Source of the DNA: Bacillus sp. J37
Lineage (GTDB): Bacteria > Bacillota > Bacilli > Bacillales > Bacillaceae
Length of the DNA stretch: 64,000 bases
Direction: 5' to 3'
NCBI RefSeq assembly: GCF_000518865.1
Contig: NZ_JAEK01000023.1
Span: 1 to 64,000 of the forward strand
Shown here: positions 16,388 to 25,838 of the stretch, in pieces
Numbering within the stretch: position 1 is the first letter of the stretch
Layout of the letters: each line of letters opens with the position of its first letter
The notes under the pieces: generated by a model
Told to the model about the DNA's origin: nothing
Database searches by the model: none
Seen by the model: the letters and a program-made list of their open reading frames with translations, nothing else
Program-made: the position numbers and the translations under genes

Positions 16388-16580
16388 TTGATCTTATCTT
16401 CTCGATTCTTTGTACACCTATGTTTAATAGTAAAGCAAACGAACTTGATATAAGTAGCAATGTAGAAATTAAGACAGTTGTTCCATAGATGAATGGAGAT
16501 AAGCTTGCCGTAGTTGCAATGCTCCTTAAACTAAGTCCAACAAGAAATATAGCTAGTAGCAATGGTAAGTTCCTAATCAA
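16374..16580 (-). CDS. Small two-helix membrane protein
   Basis: A 68-residue hydrophobic protein with two predicted membrane helices (PLLLAIFLVGLSL, and the LISTLLLISSSFALLL region) and a basic tail. TTG at 16580 has GGAG 8 nt upstream; the GTG at 16589 overlaps that site. No family recognised. Confidence 0.55.
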   Translation of the reverse strand: MIRNLPLLLAIFLVGLSLRSIATTASLSPFIYGTTVLISTLLLISSSFALLLNIGVQRIEKIRSRMDL

Positions 16581-16711
16581 TTCAAACACTCCAAAAATAT
16601 AATATTGTTAAATTATAACATGTTGGAGATGGCTTGTATCTTTAATTTATTTGATCTTTACTAACTCATATAGAATAAGATAATGTTTTTATAAAACAAG
16701 GAGGAAAATAT

Positions 16712-17233
16712 ATGCTATACGATTTACAAGGCGAAGCAAATATGGCACAAATGGTTGGGATATTGTATTCAACTGTAAAGGAGAATAGCCAACGATTACA
16801 ATCTATTACGGCTGGCATGTCGCAAGAAGAAGTAGATTACAAGGGTCCTAATAACAAATATAATAGTACAGCTCAGTTAATAAAACATATCATGTATGTT
16901 GACCTTAATTGGGTTTATAGTATAAAAGAAAAACCACTTCCGGATTCGTTAAAAGAACAATATGGTCCCATGATTGATGAAAATGATAGACTTCCAATGG
17001 TTAAGGGTGTGTCTTTGAACACACTTATGGATCAGTATGAAGGTATATTAAACACATTGAAAGATACATGTATACAATTGACAGATGCTGACTTAGATAA
17101 AGTTGTCACTTTTGGTCATGAGAATGAAAAGAAAGCAACCATTCGATGGGGCCTTTGGCATATGGCTGACCATAATCGCTATCATCAAGCACATATCAAT
17201 CAGCTTAGAAAGTGGTATAGAGAAAATCTTTAA
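16712..17233 (+). CDS. DinB/YfiT-family metal-dependent protein
   Basis: A 173-residue four-helix protein of the DinB superfamily. The His residues that bind metal in the family can be assigned to LIKHIMYVD and to the C-terminal HMADHNRYHQAH. Such proteins are thiol or metal-dependent transferases or damage-induced proteins of unclear role. AAGGAGG precedes the ATG. It stands alone. Confidence 0.85.
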   Translation: MLYDLQGEANMAQMVGILYSTVKENSQRLQSITAGMSQEEVDYKGPNNKYNSTAQLIKHIMYVDLNWVYSIKEKPLPDSLKEQYGPMIDENDRLPMVKGVSLNTLMDQYEGILNTLKDTCIQLTDADLDKVVTFGHENEKKATIRWGLWHMADHNRYHQAHINQLRKWYRENL

Positions 17234-17282
17234 CGAAAAATCTGGAACATTCATGTGATTGGTATACACAGGGGGAAAGTAT

Positions 17283-17465
17283 TTGAAACGTATTTTGTAT
17301 AAGTCTTTAGCCTATTTTTTAGGATTCTTTATCTGTAATTTAATGATAAATGCATTTTTTAAGCCATCTTTGAATGTGTTAACAGCATTTTCTGTCGCAT
17401 TGGGAACATCTGTAGGTATTGTTTTCGTTGAACATTACATAACCAAGAGGAACTCCGGAAAATGA
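17283..17465 (+). CDS. Small two-helix membrane protein
   Basis: A 60-residue protein with two hydrophobic segments (LAYFLGFFICNLMINAFF and FSVALGTSVGIVFV) and a basic tail. TTG at 17283 follows AGGGGGA with good spacing. Unknown function. A weak CCGG hairpin follows the stop. Confidence 0.55.
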   Translation: MKRILYKSLAYFLGFFICNLMINAFFKPSLNVLTAFSVALGTSVGIVFVEHYITKRNSGK

Positions 17466-17592
17466 ACCGGGGTTTCTTCATTGGATTTAAATCATTGCTG
17501 CATATTTTCTCAGCTGCCCCACCTAATAAGAGTGTATAATAGAATGAGAACTATATTCACTTAGTTGATTGTCTCTTATGGGAGGGATAACG

Positions 17593-19137
17593 ATGAAATC
17601 GGGAGAGTTGTATCGTACACTGATTGTGGATGATGAGAAGTTAATTAGACAAGGGATCAAGCATTATATAAATTGGGAGCAAGAGGGTTTTCAAGTTATT
17701 GGTGAAGCATCGAATGGGCAGGAGGCTCTTGAATTAATTGAGCAAACAAATCCACATATTATTTTAACTGATATTGTTATGCCAATCATGGACGGAGAAG
17801 AGTTAACAAGGATTGTAAAGGAGAAATATCCACATATTCAAATCATTATTTTAAGCAGCTTTGGGGAGTTTGATTATGTTCGATCAACATTCCAGCATGG
17901 AGCTGTAGATTATATGTTAAAGCCAAAACTTGATGCTGAGGGTTTGCTTCAGGTATTAAAAACAGCGGTAAGCAAAATACCTGCTACACCTGAATCTCAA
18001 AAGAGTAAAGATCATTCGATTTCTGTCACTTACCTTATTGATCGGTTAATGTCAGGTTATCAGGAAGATCTTGATGAGGAGTTGGTATCAGGGATTTTTC
18101 CGAATTCCACATTTTATTTAATGGCAGTAAATGTATGTGATAGGGAAGAAGAATTTGAGCAGTCAATAAAGGAGAAGCTTGCATCTTTTTTTGATGATGT
18201 GTTAAAGGATGTTGTGCATTATTGTTTTAATGGTGAGCAGAACGACATTGTTTTTCTAATGAATATGGAGAAAAACCATTTTACAGAGATGCTTGAGTTT
18301 GTTAAAGCTGAAGCGGATTCTGAGATTGGAGCTTGTTTTGCGGTAAGTAATGGATTCATGGACTTCTCTGAGATCGGTCATGTCTATAAAGAAGGAATAA
18401 AGAAGATGTTGAACTACCGTTTTTATTTCCCTGATGTAACCGTATTAACTGAAGAAGAGATACCTGAAGAATCTATTAAAACCTCGTTGTTTAATTTGGA
18501 TTGGTTTACGAATGAACTGAAGCATGAACGGTTTGAGATTGCTTTTGATTATTTGCAAACATATGTAAAAGAGCTATCAACAAGTTTTACTACGAATATT
18601 TTTGAATACAAGTCATTCTATGAAAATATGATTTTTACAATAACCGTTTTGCTCAATAATATGGATTATGAAGTGGCTGAGTTGGAAAATGGTAAATTCC
18701 AATATTTTAACTCGATAGATGAAGCAAAATCAGCTAGAGAGGTTGTGGAATTGTTCCATCAATTTTTAGCAGTTGTCAAAAAAATTGTTTATGCAAAAAG
18801 CAGCCATTCATCTAAGTCAAATATGAAAATGATTTTGGAATATATTCAGGAACATTATGCAGAGCCGCTTACACTTACAGGTGTAGCAAACCATTTCCAT
18901 TTTAATCCGACCTATCTATCAAGTTATTTTTCTTCAAATAATAATGAAGGATTTAATGAATATTTAAATAAAGTGCGAATTGAGGAAGCCAGTAAGCTGT
19001 TAATTCATGATACGTTACCGATTGCAGAAATAGGCGGAAAAGTTGGATACTCAGATCATAGTTATTTTTGCAAAGTGTTTAAAAAGTTAAAGGGAGTATC
19101 TCCTAGTCAATATAGAAGAAAAGAATATATGAAATAG
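17593..19137 (+). CDS. YesN-type response regulator with AraC output domain
   Basis: A 514-residue response regulator. The receiver domain is at 1-125 with acidic VDDEK, phospho-acceptor Asp60 (ILTDIVMPIMDG) and Lys in MLKPK. A long middle region is followed by an AraC HTH domain at about 410-514 ending KLKGVSPSQYRR. In Firmicutes such regulators work with YesM-type kinases and switch on neighbouring sugar importers. ATG at 17593 has GGGAGG upstream. The kinase follows after 13 nt and the importer after that. Confidence 0.93.
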   Translation: MKSGELYRTLIVDDEKLIRQGIKHYINWEQEGFQVIGEASNGQEALELIEQTNPHIILTDIVMPIMDGEELTRIVKEKYPHIQIIILSSFGEFDYVRSTFQHGAVDYMLKPKLDAEGLLQVLKTAVSKIPATPESQKSKDHSISVTYLIDRLMSGYQEDLDEELVSGIFPNSTFYLMAVNVCDREEEFEQSIKEKLASFFDDVLKDVVHYCFNGEQNDIVFLMNMEKNHFTEMLEFVKAEADSEIGACFAVSNGFMDFSEIGHVYKEGIKKMLNYRFYFPDVTVLTEEEIPEESIKTSLFNLDWFTNELKHERFEIAFDYLQTYVKELSTSFTTNIFEYKSFYENMIFTITVLLNNMDYEVAELENGKFQYFNSIDEAKSAREVVELFHQFLAVVKKIVYAKSSHSSKSNMKMILEYIQEHYAEPLTLTGVANHFHFNPTYLSSYFSSNNNEGFNEYLNKVRIEEASKLLIHDTLPIAEIGGKVGYSDHSYFCKVFKKLKGVSPSQYRRKEYMK

Positions 19138-19150
19138 GAGATGTGAAGAG

Positions 19151-20929
19151 GTGAAGGTACTTCATAATCATTTCAAACATAATGGGTTATTTTTTATCAT
19201 GTTTATTGTAACCGTTATCACAATTGTGTCTGTTTCTATCATTATTACATGGACGACATTTAAGATGTCCGAGAAATTTTTTATCGATAAGTTTAGTATT
19301 ACAAATGCAAAAGTGATGGACCAGGTGAAGGAGAACTTAGAGGCGTTTCATTATGCTGTTGTCATTGCATCAAACAATATTTCACAAAGTGGTACGATCA
19401 AAAGCATCCTAACAGATGAACAAACAAATAGGCAGGAAATGAGATCCATTTATGATATGAGCCAGCAGATCAATCGGATTAATTCCCCGATGGAAACGTA
19501 TGAAGTTGAAATTATGATTACAGGGAAAAATGGCTTTAATTATGCAACAGGCCGTACGTATTGGCCTATTACATTTGAAAGCTTAAGATCAACGGAGCTG
19601 ACTGAAAATACGTTAAAAGATCCGAATCGGTTGATTTATCAATTTGGTCAGAAGGAAAACAACGTGGACGATCATTTTATTGTGATTTCCAAAGCATTGC
19701 AAGACCGTATTTCGAGGAACATATATGGTGCCTTGTATTTTGTTATTCAAGAAAGTGAATTTAAATCATTTTATAACAGTTTTACGAGCGCGGGGAATGA
19801 TGTGTTTGTATTAAATAAATCCGGTTACATCGTTTCCAGTAATCAAACCTCTAACATAGGGCATAAAGCGGACGAGCTTATCACCTATTTGAAGTCAAAT
19901 GAAGATGTAATGAATCATTATGAAATTGGAGAAATAAAGGGAGAAGATCATATTATTTTTACGAAATATCTCCCTTCGATGGATTTATATTTTGTTAATG
20001 TGATTGATAAGAAAACAGCTATAGGCGGTTTATTTAATAAGAAGCAAATTGTTTTGTTATCAGTTGGGATTGTATTAGTCGCGCTGGTTATTGTTTTTCT
20101 TGTCACCAGGAGAGTGACGAATTCCTTATCAACGTTAGTAAGGCAAATTGAAAATACCTCCAGGCACAACTTTGTTTCATATGTTTCGGTAACAGGCACA
20201 TATGAAACAAGACAAATTGGGTTGGCTTATAATTCGATGCTGGATGAATTACAGGAGTACTTGGAGAAACTTGTGCAATATCAGAAGGAAAAACGCCATG
20301 CTGAACTTGCTGCCTTACAGCAACAAATCAATCCCCATTTCTTATATAATACCCTCACTTCCATCAAATTTTTGGTACAGCAAGGAGGGAAGGCAGAGGC
20401 TGAAGAGACGATTCGTTCGTTGATTACTCTGCTGCAAAACACGTTAGGAAACGGGAGTGAAACCATTACAATCAAACAAGAAGTAGATAACTTGAAAGCA
20501 TATGTCTACATCAATCAAATGCGCTATGGCGATCGAATTAAAGTAAACTATTTCGTATCACCAGATTGTGAAAAGTATCAAATTCCAAAACTTATTTTAC
20601 AGCCTTTTATTGAAAATTCCTTCTTTCATGGATTTAATTCAAAAACAGAAGGCTTTATTAATCTCATGATCTGGAAGAAAGATCATACATTATTATTTGA
20701 AATAATGGACAATGGTGATGGGATGGAGATTTCATCTGAGAATACACTTCCTGATACAAAAAGAAAGCAACAACACTTTACGGGTATTGGTGTCCGAAAT
20801 GTACATGAGCGCTTACAGCTTATTTATGGTGAAAAATATGGTGTAGAAATTTCTAGCAAACTAGGTGAAGGAACAAGTGTGAAAATAAGAATTCCTATTG
20901 GTGTGGATGAAAATTTTACAAAAATCTAA
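19151..20929 (+). CDS. YesM-type sensor histidine kinase
   Basis: A 592-residue membrane kinase. Helix 1 is near 13-37, an extracellular sensor region of about 260 residues follows, and helix 2 is near 299-318. A HAMP region leads into the His_kinase domain with phospho-His396 in QQINPHFLYNTL, and the ATPase domain has NGDGM and GIGVRNVHERL. GTG start with AGGAGATG upstream. The ligand is probably the sugar carried by the adjacent importer. Confidence 0.93.
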   Translation: MKVLHNHFKHNGLFFIMFIVTVITIVSVSIIITWTTFKMSEKFFIDKFSITNAKVMDQVKENLEAFHYAVVIASNNISQSGTIKSILTDEQTNRQEMRSIYDMSQQINRINSPMETYEVEIMITGKNGFNYATGRTYWPITFESLRSTELTENTLKDPNRLIYQFGQKENNVDDHFIVISKALQDRISRNIYGALYFVIQESEFKSFYNSFTSAGNDVFVLNKSGYIVSSNQTSNIGHKADELITYLKSNEDVMNHYEIGEIKGEDHIIFTKYLPSMDLYFVNVIDKKTAIGGLFNKKQIVLLSVGIVLVALVIVFLVTRRVTNSLSTLVRQIENTSRHNFVSYVSVTGTYETRQIGLAYNSMLDELQEYLEKLVQYQKEKRHAELAALQQQINPHFLYNTLTSIKFLVQQGGKAEAEETIRSLITLLQNTLGNGSETITIKQEVDNLKAYVYINQMRYGDRIKVNYFVSPDCEKYQIPKLILQPFIENSFFHGFNSKTEGFINLMIWKKDHTLLFEIMDNGDGMEISSENTLPDTKRKQQHFTGIGVRNVHERLQLIYGEKYGVEISSKLGEGTSVKIRIPIGVDENFTKI

Positions 20930-20952
20930 AGAATTTACAAGTCAACGGTTAA

Positions 20953-20966
20953 TGAAAGCGTATACA
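20953..20966. promoter_or_regulatory. cre-like site 1 (CcpA)
   Basis: TGAAAGCGTATACA matches the cre consensus TGWAANCGNTNWCA at 13 of 14 positions. It lies between the kinase gene and the solute-binding protein gene. Confidence 0.6.
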
Positions 20967-21047
20967 ATTACTGAAAAAATCACAAGTTTATAAAAATATC
21001 TTCCTACAAGAAAAATCTCTTGAGATGATACGATAAGGTTGTAAGTT

Positions 21048-21061
21048 AGATAACGCTTACA
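21048..21061. promoter_or_regulatory. cre-like site 2 (CcpA)
   Basis: AGATAACGCTTACA matches the cre consensus at 12 of 14 positions, 32 bp before the start of the binding-protein gene. Confidence 0.5.
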
Positions 21062-21092
21062 TTGTATAAACTAAAGAGATGGGGGTACGTGT

Positions 21093-22388
21093 ATGAAGAA
21101 GGTATTTGCATTATTTTTAGTTAGTCTCTTGTTATTATTAACTGCATGTTCAGGATCAAATGAACAGGCGCAAACAGAATCCGGTGATTCAAAAGATCCG
21201 AATGAATTAACGATCTGGACATGGGATCCAAATTTTAACGTAAAGGCAATGAATTTAGCAGCAGAGGCATATCAAGCTGATAATCCTGATTTTAAAATTA
21301 AGATTATCGAAAATGCCCAAGAAGATGTTGTACAAAAACTAAATACGAGCTTAAGCTCTGGAACAACAAAAGGGTTACCAAATATCGTGTTAATTGAAGA
21401 TTATCGGGCACAAAGCTTCTTGCAAGCATATCCTGATGCATTTCATGAGTTAACAGACGTTTTTAATACGGAAGATTTTGCTTCCTATAAGCTTGGTCCA
21501 ACGAGCTTGGATGATAAAGTTTACGGATTACCGTTTGACTCCGGTGTAACAGGTTTATATGTAAGAACAGACTATTTATCTGAAGCTGGTTACACAGTAG
21601 AAGATCTTAACAATGCTGATTGGGATAAATATATTGAAATCGGGAAAGCAGTAAAAGAAAAAACAGGGAAATTCATGTTATCTCTAGACCCTAATGATAT
21701 GGGAATTGTTCGTATTATGGTTCAATCCGCAGGCTCTTGGTTTACTGAAGAAGATGGGGTTACTCCTCAATTAGCGGGAAATGAAGCACTAAAGAAATCG
21801 TTTGAAGTTTATAAAAAACTAATAGAAGCAGATATTGCTAGACCTATTTCTGATTGGAATCAATTGCTGGAAGGATTTAATAGCGGTGAAGTAGCTTCTG
21901 TACCAACAGGAAACTGGATAACAGCATCTGTAAAAGCTGAAGCATCACAATCAGGGAAATGGGCAGTTGCTCCAATTCCAAAACTTCCAGGTATGGACAG
22001 TTCTGTTAATGCATCAAACTTAGGTGGAAGCTCTTGGTATGTTCTTGATGTACCAGGAAAAGAGAAAGCAGCTGACTTCCTGGCAAAAACATTTGGATCA
22101 AATGCTGATTTCTACCAAACATTGGTCACTGAAATTGGTGCAATTGGTACCTATATCCCTGCAGCAGAGGGTGAAGCATACAAAGCAGCAGATGAATTTT
22201 TCAGTGGGCAAGCAACCGTTACAGATTTCTCAGCATGGACAGAGGAAATCCCACGTATTAACTACGGTTTACACACTTACGCAATCGAGGATATTTTAGT
22301 AGTTGAGATGCAAAACTACCTTAACGGAAAAGAAGTTGATCAAGTACTGGAAGATGCACAAGCGCAAGCTGAAGCACAACTCAAGTAA
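21093..22388 (+). CDS. Sugar ABC transporter substrate-binding lipoprotein (CUT1)
   Basis: A 431-residue extracellular solute-binding protein, family 1. The lipoprotein signal ends in the lipobox LTAC with Cys19. The start of the mature region, ELTIWTWDPNF, is typical of oligosaccharide binders, as is the conserved GNW near residue 277. It docks to the permeases encoded at 22718-24464. The sugar is not identified. The preceding kinase-regulator pair and two cre-like sites indicate induction by sugar and repression by CcpA. Confidence 0.92.
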   Translation: MKKVFALFLVSLLLLLTACSGSNEQAQTESGDSKDPNELTIWTWDPNFNVKAMNLAAEAYQADNPDFKIKIIENAQEDVVQKLNTSLSSGTTKGLPNIVLIEDYRAQSFLQAYPDAFHELTDVFNTEDFASYKLGPTSLDDKVYGLPFDSGVTGLYVRTDYLSEAGYTVEDLNNADWDKYIEIGKAVKEKTGKFMLSLDPNDMGIVRIMVQSAGSWFTEEDGVTPQLAGNEALKKSFEVYKKLIEADIARPISDWNQLLEGFNSGEVASVPTGNWITASVKAEASQSGKWAVAPIPKLPGMDSSVNASNLGGSSWYVLDVPGKEKAADFLAKTFGSNADFYQTLVTEIGAIGTYIPAAEGEAYKAADEFFSGQATVTDFSAWTEEIPRINYGLHTYAIEDILVVEMQNYLNGKEVDQVLEDAQAQAEAQLK

Positions 22389-22398
22389 TCTCTAAATA

Positions 22399-22470
22399 AG
22401 CCTTAGGAACTCCCCTACTTCTTCTTAGGATAGAGTCATGAAGTTTCAGGCGAGGGCCTAAGGCTTTTTT
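22399..22470 (+). terminator. Internal terminator-like hairpin in the transport operon
   Basis: AGCCTTAGG (22399-22407) pairs with CCTAAGGCT (22457-22465), followed by TTTTT. The loop is about 50 nt, long for a simple terminator. It may partly uncouple the binding protein from the permeases and raise its expression. Confidence 0.6.
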
Positions 22471-22511
22471 CTAAAAGAGTAAGAAAGTGTTAAGTTTTGT
22501 ACTTAGTTTTG

Positions 22512-22690
22512 GTGTCTAGCGCAAGCGCCTAGCCTTAGATCGCACAGGACGAGCAAGTGCAGTCGGTGGACAGGATGTCGCGATATAGACTGCCTCTAGG
22601 GTCTAGTCAATTTGAAATTGAAGGCAAAGAACGCCTTCTATTCCAAATCATCTTATTTGCCCTAGGCTAATCAAGGCACTTGCGCTTTTC
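22512..22690 (+). repeat. Folded intergenic element, copy 1 (GTGTCTAG...GCGCTTTTC)
   Basis: A 179-bp element. Its ends pair (AGCGCAAGCGCCT near the start, AGGCACTTGCGCT near the end) and it has an inner hairpin GAAGGC-AAAGAAC-GCCTTC. Other copies are at 26509-26630 and 42241-42421. It lies inside the transport operon between binding-protein and permease genes. Confidence 0.75.
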
Positions 22691-22717
22691 TAATCAAATG
22701 TTAAGGAGTGACTACAG

Positions 22718-23647
22718 TTGATCCCAACTAAAACGACTCAGACTCAATCTGTTTCAGTGGTAAAACCAAAACGAAATATTCGCTTGAAAAATGCTGTAAT
22801 CGGTTGGTCTTTTATAGCTGTTGCTACACTGATGATTGTGTTGTTTTATTTTTACCCAATGCTTCAAGCCTTACTTTTATCATTTCAATCAGGTGCCGGC
22901 ACTAATTTGACTTTTATAGGTTTAGATAATTATATCCGTCTGATTAAGGATCCTACATTTCTTACAGCAGTAAAAAATACGGTTTTTTATCTTATTATTC
23001 AAGTGCCGTTAATGATTCTATTAGCCTTGTTCATCTCGGTATTGTTAAACGATAAAACCCTGAAGATGAAAGGATTCTTCCGTACAGCCATCTTTTTACC
23101 GTGTGTGACATCACTTGTAGCTTATTCTGTTGTTTTTAAATATTTATTTGGAACAGAGGGCATGATTAATTTATTCCTCATGAAGGTTTCAATAATAGAC
23201 GCACCGATTCAATGGCTGACAGATCCATTCTGGGCGAAAATTGCCATCGTTATTGCGATTACTTGGCGTTGGACCGGCTATAATATGATTTTTTACTTAT
23301 CAGCCTTGCAAAATATTGATCATTCCATTTATGAAGCAGCAAAGATAGACGGTGCTTCATCTGTTCAACAATTCTTTAAGATTACCATTCCAATGCTAAA
23401 ACCTATTATTCTCTTTACATCGATTACATCAACGATTGGGACATTACAGTTATTCGATGAAGTCATGAACATTACAAAAGGTGGACCTGGTAATGCAACG
23501 ATGACGATTTCTCAGTATATTTACGATTTATCTTTTAAATACACACCAGACTTTGGGTATGCAGCAACTGTCTCCTATGCAATCGTGATTATGATCGTGA
23601 TCTTCTCTATCATTCAATTCAAAGTGGCAGGTGATCGAAATGGCTAA
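22718..23647 (+). CDS. Sugar ABC transporter permease 1 (CUT1, MalF-like)
   Basis: A 309-residue inner-membrane permease with six helices and the EAA loop EAAKIDGASSVQQFFKI that contacts the ATPase. TTG start with AAGGAG upstream. The next permease overlaps its end by 8 nt, so the two are translationally coupled. No ATP-binding gene is present in the cluster; a shared MsmX-type ATPase encoded elsewhere is the likely partner. Confidence 0.93.
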   Translation: MIPTKTTQTQSVSVVKPKRNIRLKNAVIGWSFIAVATLMIVLFYFYPMLQALLLSFQSGAGTNLTFIGLDNYIRLIKDPTFLTAVKNTVFYLIIQVPLMILLALFISVLLNDKTLKMKGFFRTAIFLPCVTSLVAYSVVFKYLFGTEGMINLFLMKVSIIDAPIQWLTDPFWAKIAIVIAITWRWTGYNMIFYLSALQNIDHSIYEAAKIDGASSVQQFFKITIPMLKPIILFTSITSTIGTLQLFDEVMNITKGGPGNATMTISQYIYDLSFKYTPDFGYAATVSYAIVIMIVIFSIIQFKVAGDRNG

Positions 23648-24464
23648 ACTGAAGCGAATTTTAAGCTATGTATTCTTAGCATTAGCAACAATCGTCTCTG
23701 TATTTCCATTCATATGGATGGTTGTAAGTGCAACAAATAAGTCGGTTGACGTGACACAAGGAAGATTACTGCCCGGCAGTCATTTGCTACAAAACTTTCA
23801 AAATCTATTAAATACGGTAGACCTTGTACCCGCATTAGTAAATTCAGCAAAAATTTCGATTACAACGACCTTGTTATCCCTGCTTATAGCATCACTGGCC
23901 GGATACGGTTTTGAGATTTTTAAAAGTAAAGCAAAGGATGTTGTTTTTAATATTTTGCTGCTTTCAATGATGATTCCTTTTGCAGCATTAATGGTTCCGT
24001 TATTCCGAATGTTCGGTACCGTTTCTCAAACAGCACCATTCATGGGAATCGATACGCTTACTGCAGCCGTTTTGCCATCTGTTACAACAGCTTTTCTAAT
24101 CTTTTTCTTTCGCCAAAGCACAAAGATGTTTCCGAAGGACATTCTTGAAGCAGGGCGTATTGACGGGCTAAGTGAAATAGGAGTGTTTTTCAGAATTTAT
24201 GTACCAACAATGAAAACAACATATGCGGCGGCGGCTATCATCACTTTCATGGGCAGCTGGAATAACTATTTATGGCCGCTCGTTGTGTTACAATCACCTG
24301 AAAATCAAACAATTCCATTGCTTATCTCTAATCTTGGCTCAGGATATTCCCCAGACTTTGGAGTCATTATGACAGCCATCGTCATCGCAACACTACCAGC
24401 ATCGGTTATCTTCTTCATTATGCAAAAGCACTTCGTTGCCGGAATGATGGGTTCTGTGAAATAA
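23640..24464 (+). CDS. Sugar ABC transporter permease 2 (CUT1, MalG-like)
   Basis: A 274-residue second permease of the importer with the EAA loop EAGRIDGLSEIGVFFRI and the family's C-terminal FVAGMMGSVK. ATG at 23640 has GGTGA upstream and overlaps the end of permease 1; the in-frame GTG at 23631 is less likely. It forms the translocation pore with the preceding gene product. Confidence 0.93.
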   Translation: MAKLKRILSYVFLALATIVSVFPFIWMVVSATNKSVDVTQGRLLPGSHLLQNFQNLLNTVDLVPALVNSAKISITTTLLSLLIASLAGYGFEIFKSKAKDVVFNILLLSMMIPFAALMVPLFRMFGTVSQTAPFMGIDTLTAAVLPSVTTAFLIFFFRQSTKMFPKDILEAGRIDGLSEIGVFFRIYVPTMKTTYAAAAIITFMGSWNNYLWPLVVLQSPENQTIPLLISNLGSGYSPDFGVIMTAIVIATLPASVIFFIMQKHFVAGMMGSVK

Positions 24465-24474
24465 GAAGAATGAA

Positions 24475-24505
24475 AGAGCTTGGATTCCCGGGCTCTTTTA
24501 TTTTG
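24475..24505 (+). terminator. Terminator after the permease genes
   Basis: AGAGCTTGG/CCGGGCTCT hairpin with G-U pairs, then TTTTATTTT. Confidence 0.7.
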
Positions 24506-24564
24506 GAAAAATATGAAGTTATGAAGTAAAATAGAATGAGTGAAATGAAAGGGGATACATAATC

Positions 24565-25557
24565 ATGACATACAAAGCAAACGATGGGCGTTATAAAGAA
24601 ATGAAATATAATCGTGTTGGAAGATCAGGTCTACTGCTGCCGGCTATATCACTAGGATTGTGGCATAACTTCGGTGGTGTGGATTCTTTTGAAAATGGAA
24701 GAGCTATGCTGCGCAGAGCATTTGATTTAGGGATTACCCATTTTGATTTAGCCAATAATTACGGCCCGCCTCCAGGAAGTGCTGAGGAGATGTTCGGGAA
24801 GATTTTAAACACTGACTTTGCACCATATCGCGATGAACTCGTTATTTCAACCAAAGCCGGCTATCATATGTGGGATGGACCATATGGTGAGTGGGGATCT
24901 AAGAAATACTTGATTGCAAGTCTTGATCAAAGCCTGAAAAGAATGGGCCTTGATTATGTTGATGTTTTTTATTCACATCGCCCAGACCCGAATACACCGC
25001 TTGAAGAAACAATGGGAGCTCTTGATCAAATTGTCCGTCAAGGAAAAGCTTTATATGTAGGGATTTCCAGTTATGATGCTGAACAAACAGAAGAAGCTGT
25101 AAAAATACTAAATGATCTTGGTACTCCACTGTTAATTCATCAACCAAGCTATTCGATGTTCAATCGTTGGATAGAAAATGGACTGCAGGACGTGTTGCAG
25201 GAAAACGGGGTAGGCTCAATTGCATTCTGTCCATTAGAACAAGGACTATTAACAAATAAATACATCTCTGGAATTCCGACAGATTCAAGAGCGGCCAAAG
25301 CAAATACATTCCTTAGTGAAGAACGAGTAACAGAGGATGTTATTAGCAAAGTAAAGCAATTAAATGAAATCGCTCAAAACCGCGATCAAAATCTGGCACA
25401 AATGGCTTTAGCTTGGGTCCTGCGCGAAGGCAGAGTCACATCCGCATTAATCGGAGCTAGCAAAGTAAGCCAAATAGAAGAAAACGTCGCAGCCCTTAAT
25501 CATTTAGAATTTAGTAATGAAGAGCTATCACAGATTGAGAGAATACTAAAAGGATAA
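24565..25557 (+). CDS. Aldo/keto reductase, YghZ (L-glyceraldehyde 3-phosphate reductase) type
   Basis: A 330-residue AKR14-like reductase. The tetrad residues are visible in FDLANNYGPPPGSAEE (Asp, Tyr), STKAGY (Lys) and YSHRPDP (His). The Pro-rich loop after the catalytic Tyr is the mark of the YghZ/Kv-beta-like group. Close relatives reduce L-glyceraldehyde 3-phosphate or methylglyoxal. Placement after a sugar importer suggests a role with the imported sugar, but it has its own upstream gap. Confidence 0.88.
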   Translation: MTYKANDGRYKEMKYNRVGRSGLLLPAISLGLWHNFGGVDSFENGRAMLRRAFDLGITHFDLANNYGPPPGSAEEMFGKILNTDFAPYRDELVISTKAGYHMWDGPYGEWGSKKYLIASLDQSLKRMGLDYVDVFYSHRPDPNTPLEETMGALDQIVRQGKALYVGISSYDAEQTEEAVKILNDLGTPLLIHQPSYSMFNRWIENGLQDVLQENGVGSIAFCPLEQGLLTNKYISGIPTDSRAAKANTFLSEERVTEDVISKVKQLNEIAQNRDQNLAQMALAWVLREGRVTSALIGASKVSQIEENVAALNHLEFSNEELSQIERILKG

Positions 25558-25570
25558 AGGAAATACTTGA

Positions 25571-25601
25571 GAAATCAGCTCAATGGGGCTGATTTCTTTT
25601 T
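25571..25601 (+). terminator. Terminator after the aldo/keto reductase
   Basis: GAAATCAGC/GCTGATTTC perfect stem followed by TTTTTA. Confidence 0.88.
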
Positions 25602-25610
25602 AGTTATAAG

Positions 25611-25630
25611 TTAATTAAACGTTTGTTTAA
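25611..25630. promoter_or_regulatory. Palindrome shared with the sortase upstream region
   Basis: TTAATTAAACGTTTGTTTAA contains TTAAAC-N4-GTTTAA and is identical over 20 bp to 37986-38005. It resembles a TetR-type operator. The nearest downstream gene is at 25839. Confidence 0.4.
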
Positions 25631-25668
25631 GGGCATTATTGCCTATCTTTTGTAGTTGGACATATAGA

Positions 25669-25735
25669 AATGTCTTTGATTAGGGGATGAAAGACATTTA
25701 GGTGGAGAGACCAAGAAGAAAAGTCTTTCATCAAA
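25669..25735 (+). repeat. 51-bp hairpin repeat, about 1.3 units
   Basis: AATGTCTTTGAT...ATGAAAGAC at 25669-25695 and GTCTTTCATC at 25723, 51 bp apart, with a GGAGAGACCAAG tail. Clearly related to the tandem array at 7288-7486. Confidence 0.6.
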
Positions 25736-25838
25736 GCAAAATAGTTTCTTATTAGAAAGTTAGACTTCAGAAAGTAATTTACAACCATTCTCAAAAAACG
25801 TATCATTTTTATAAAAAGGAAGATACGGGAGCCGAACA

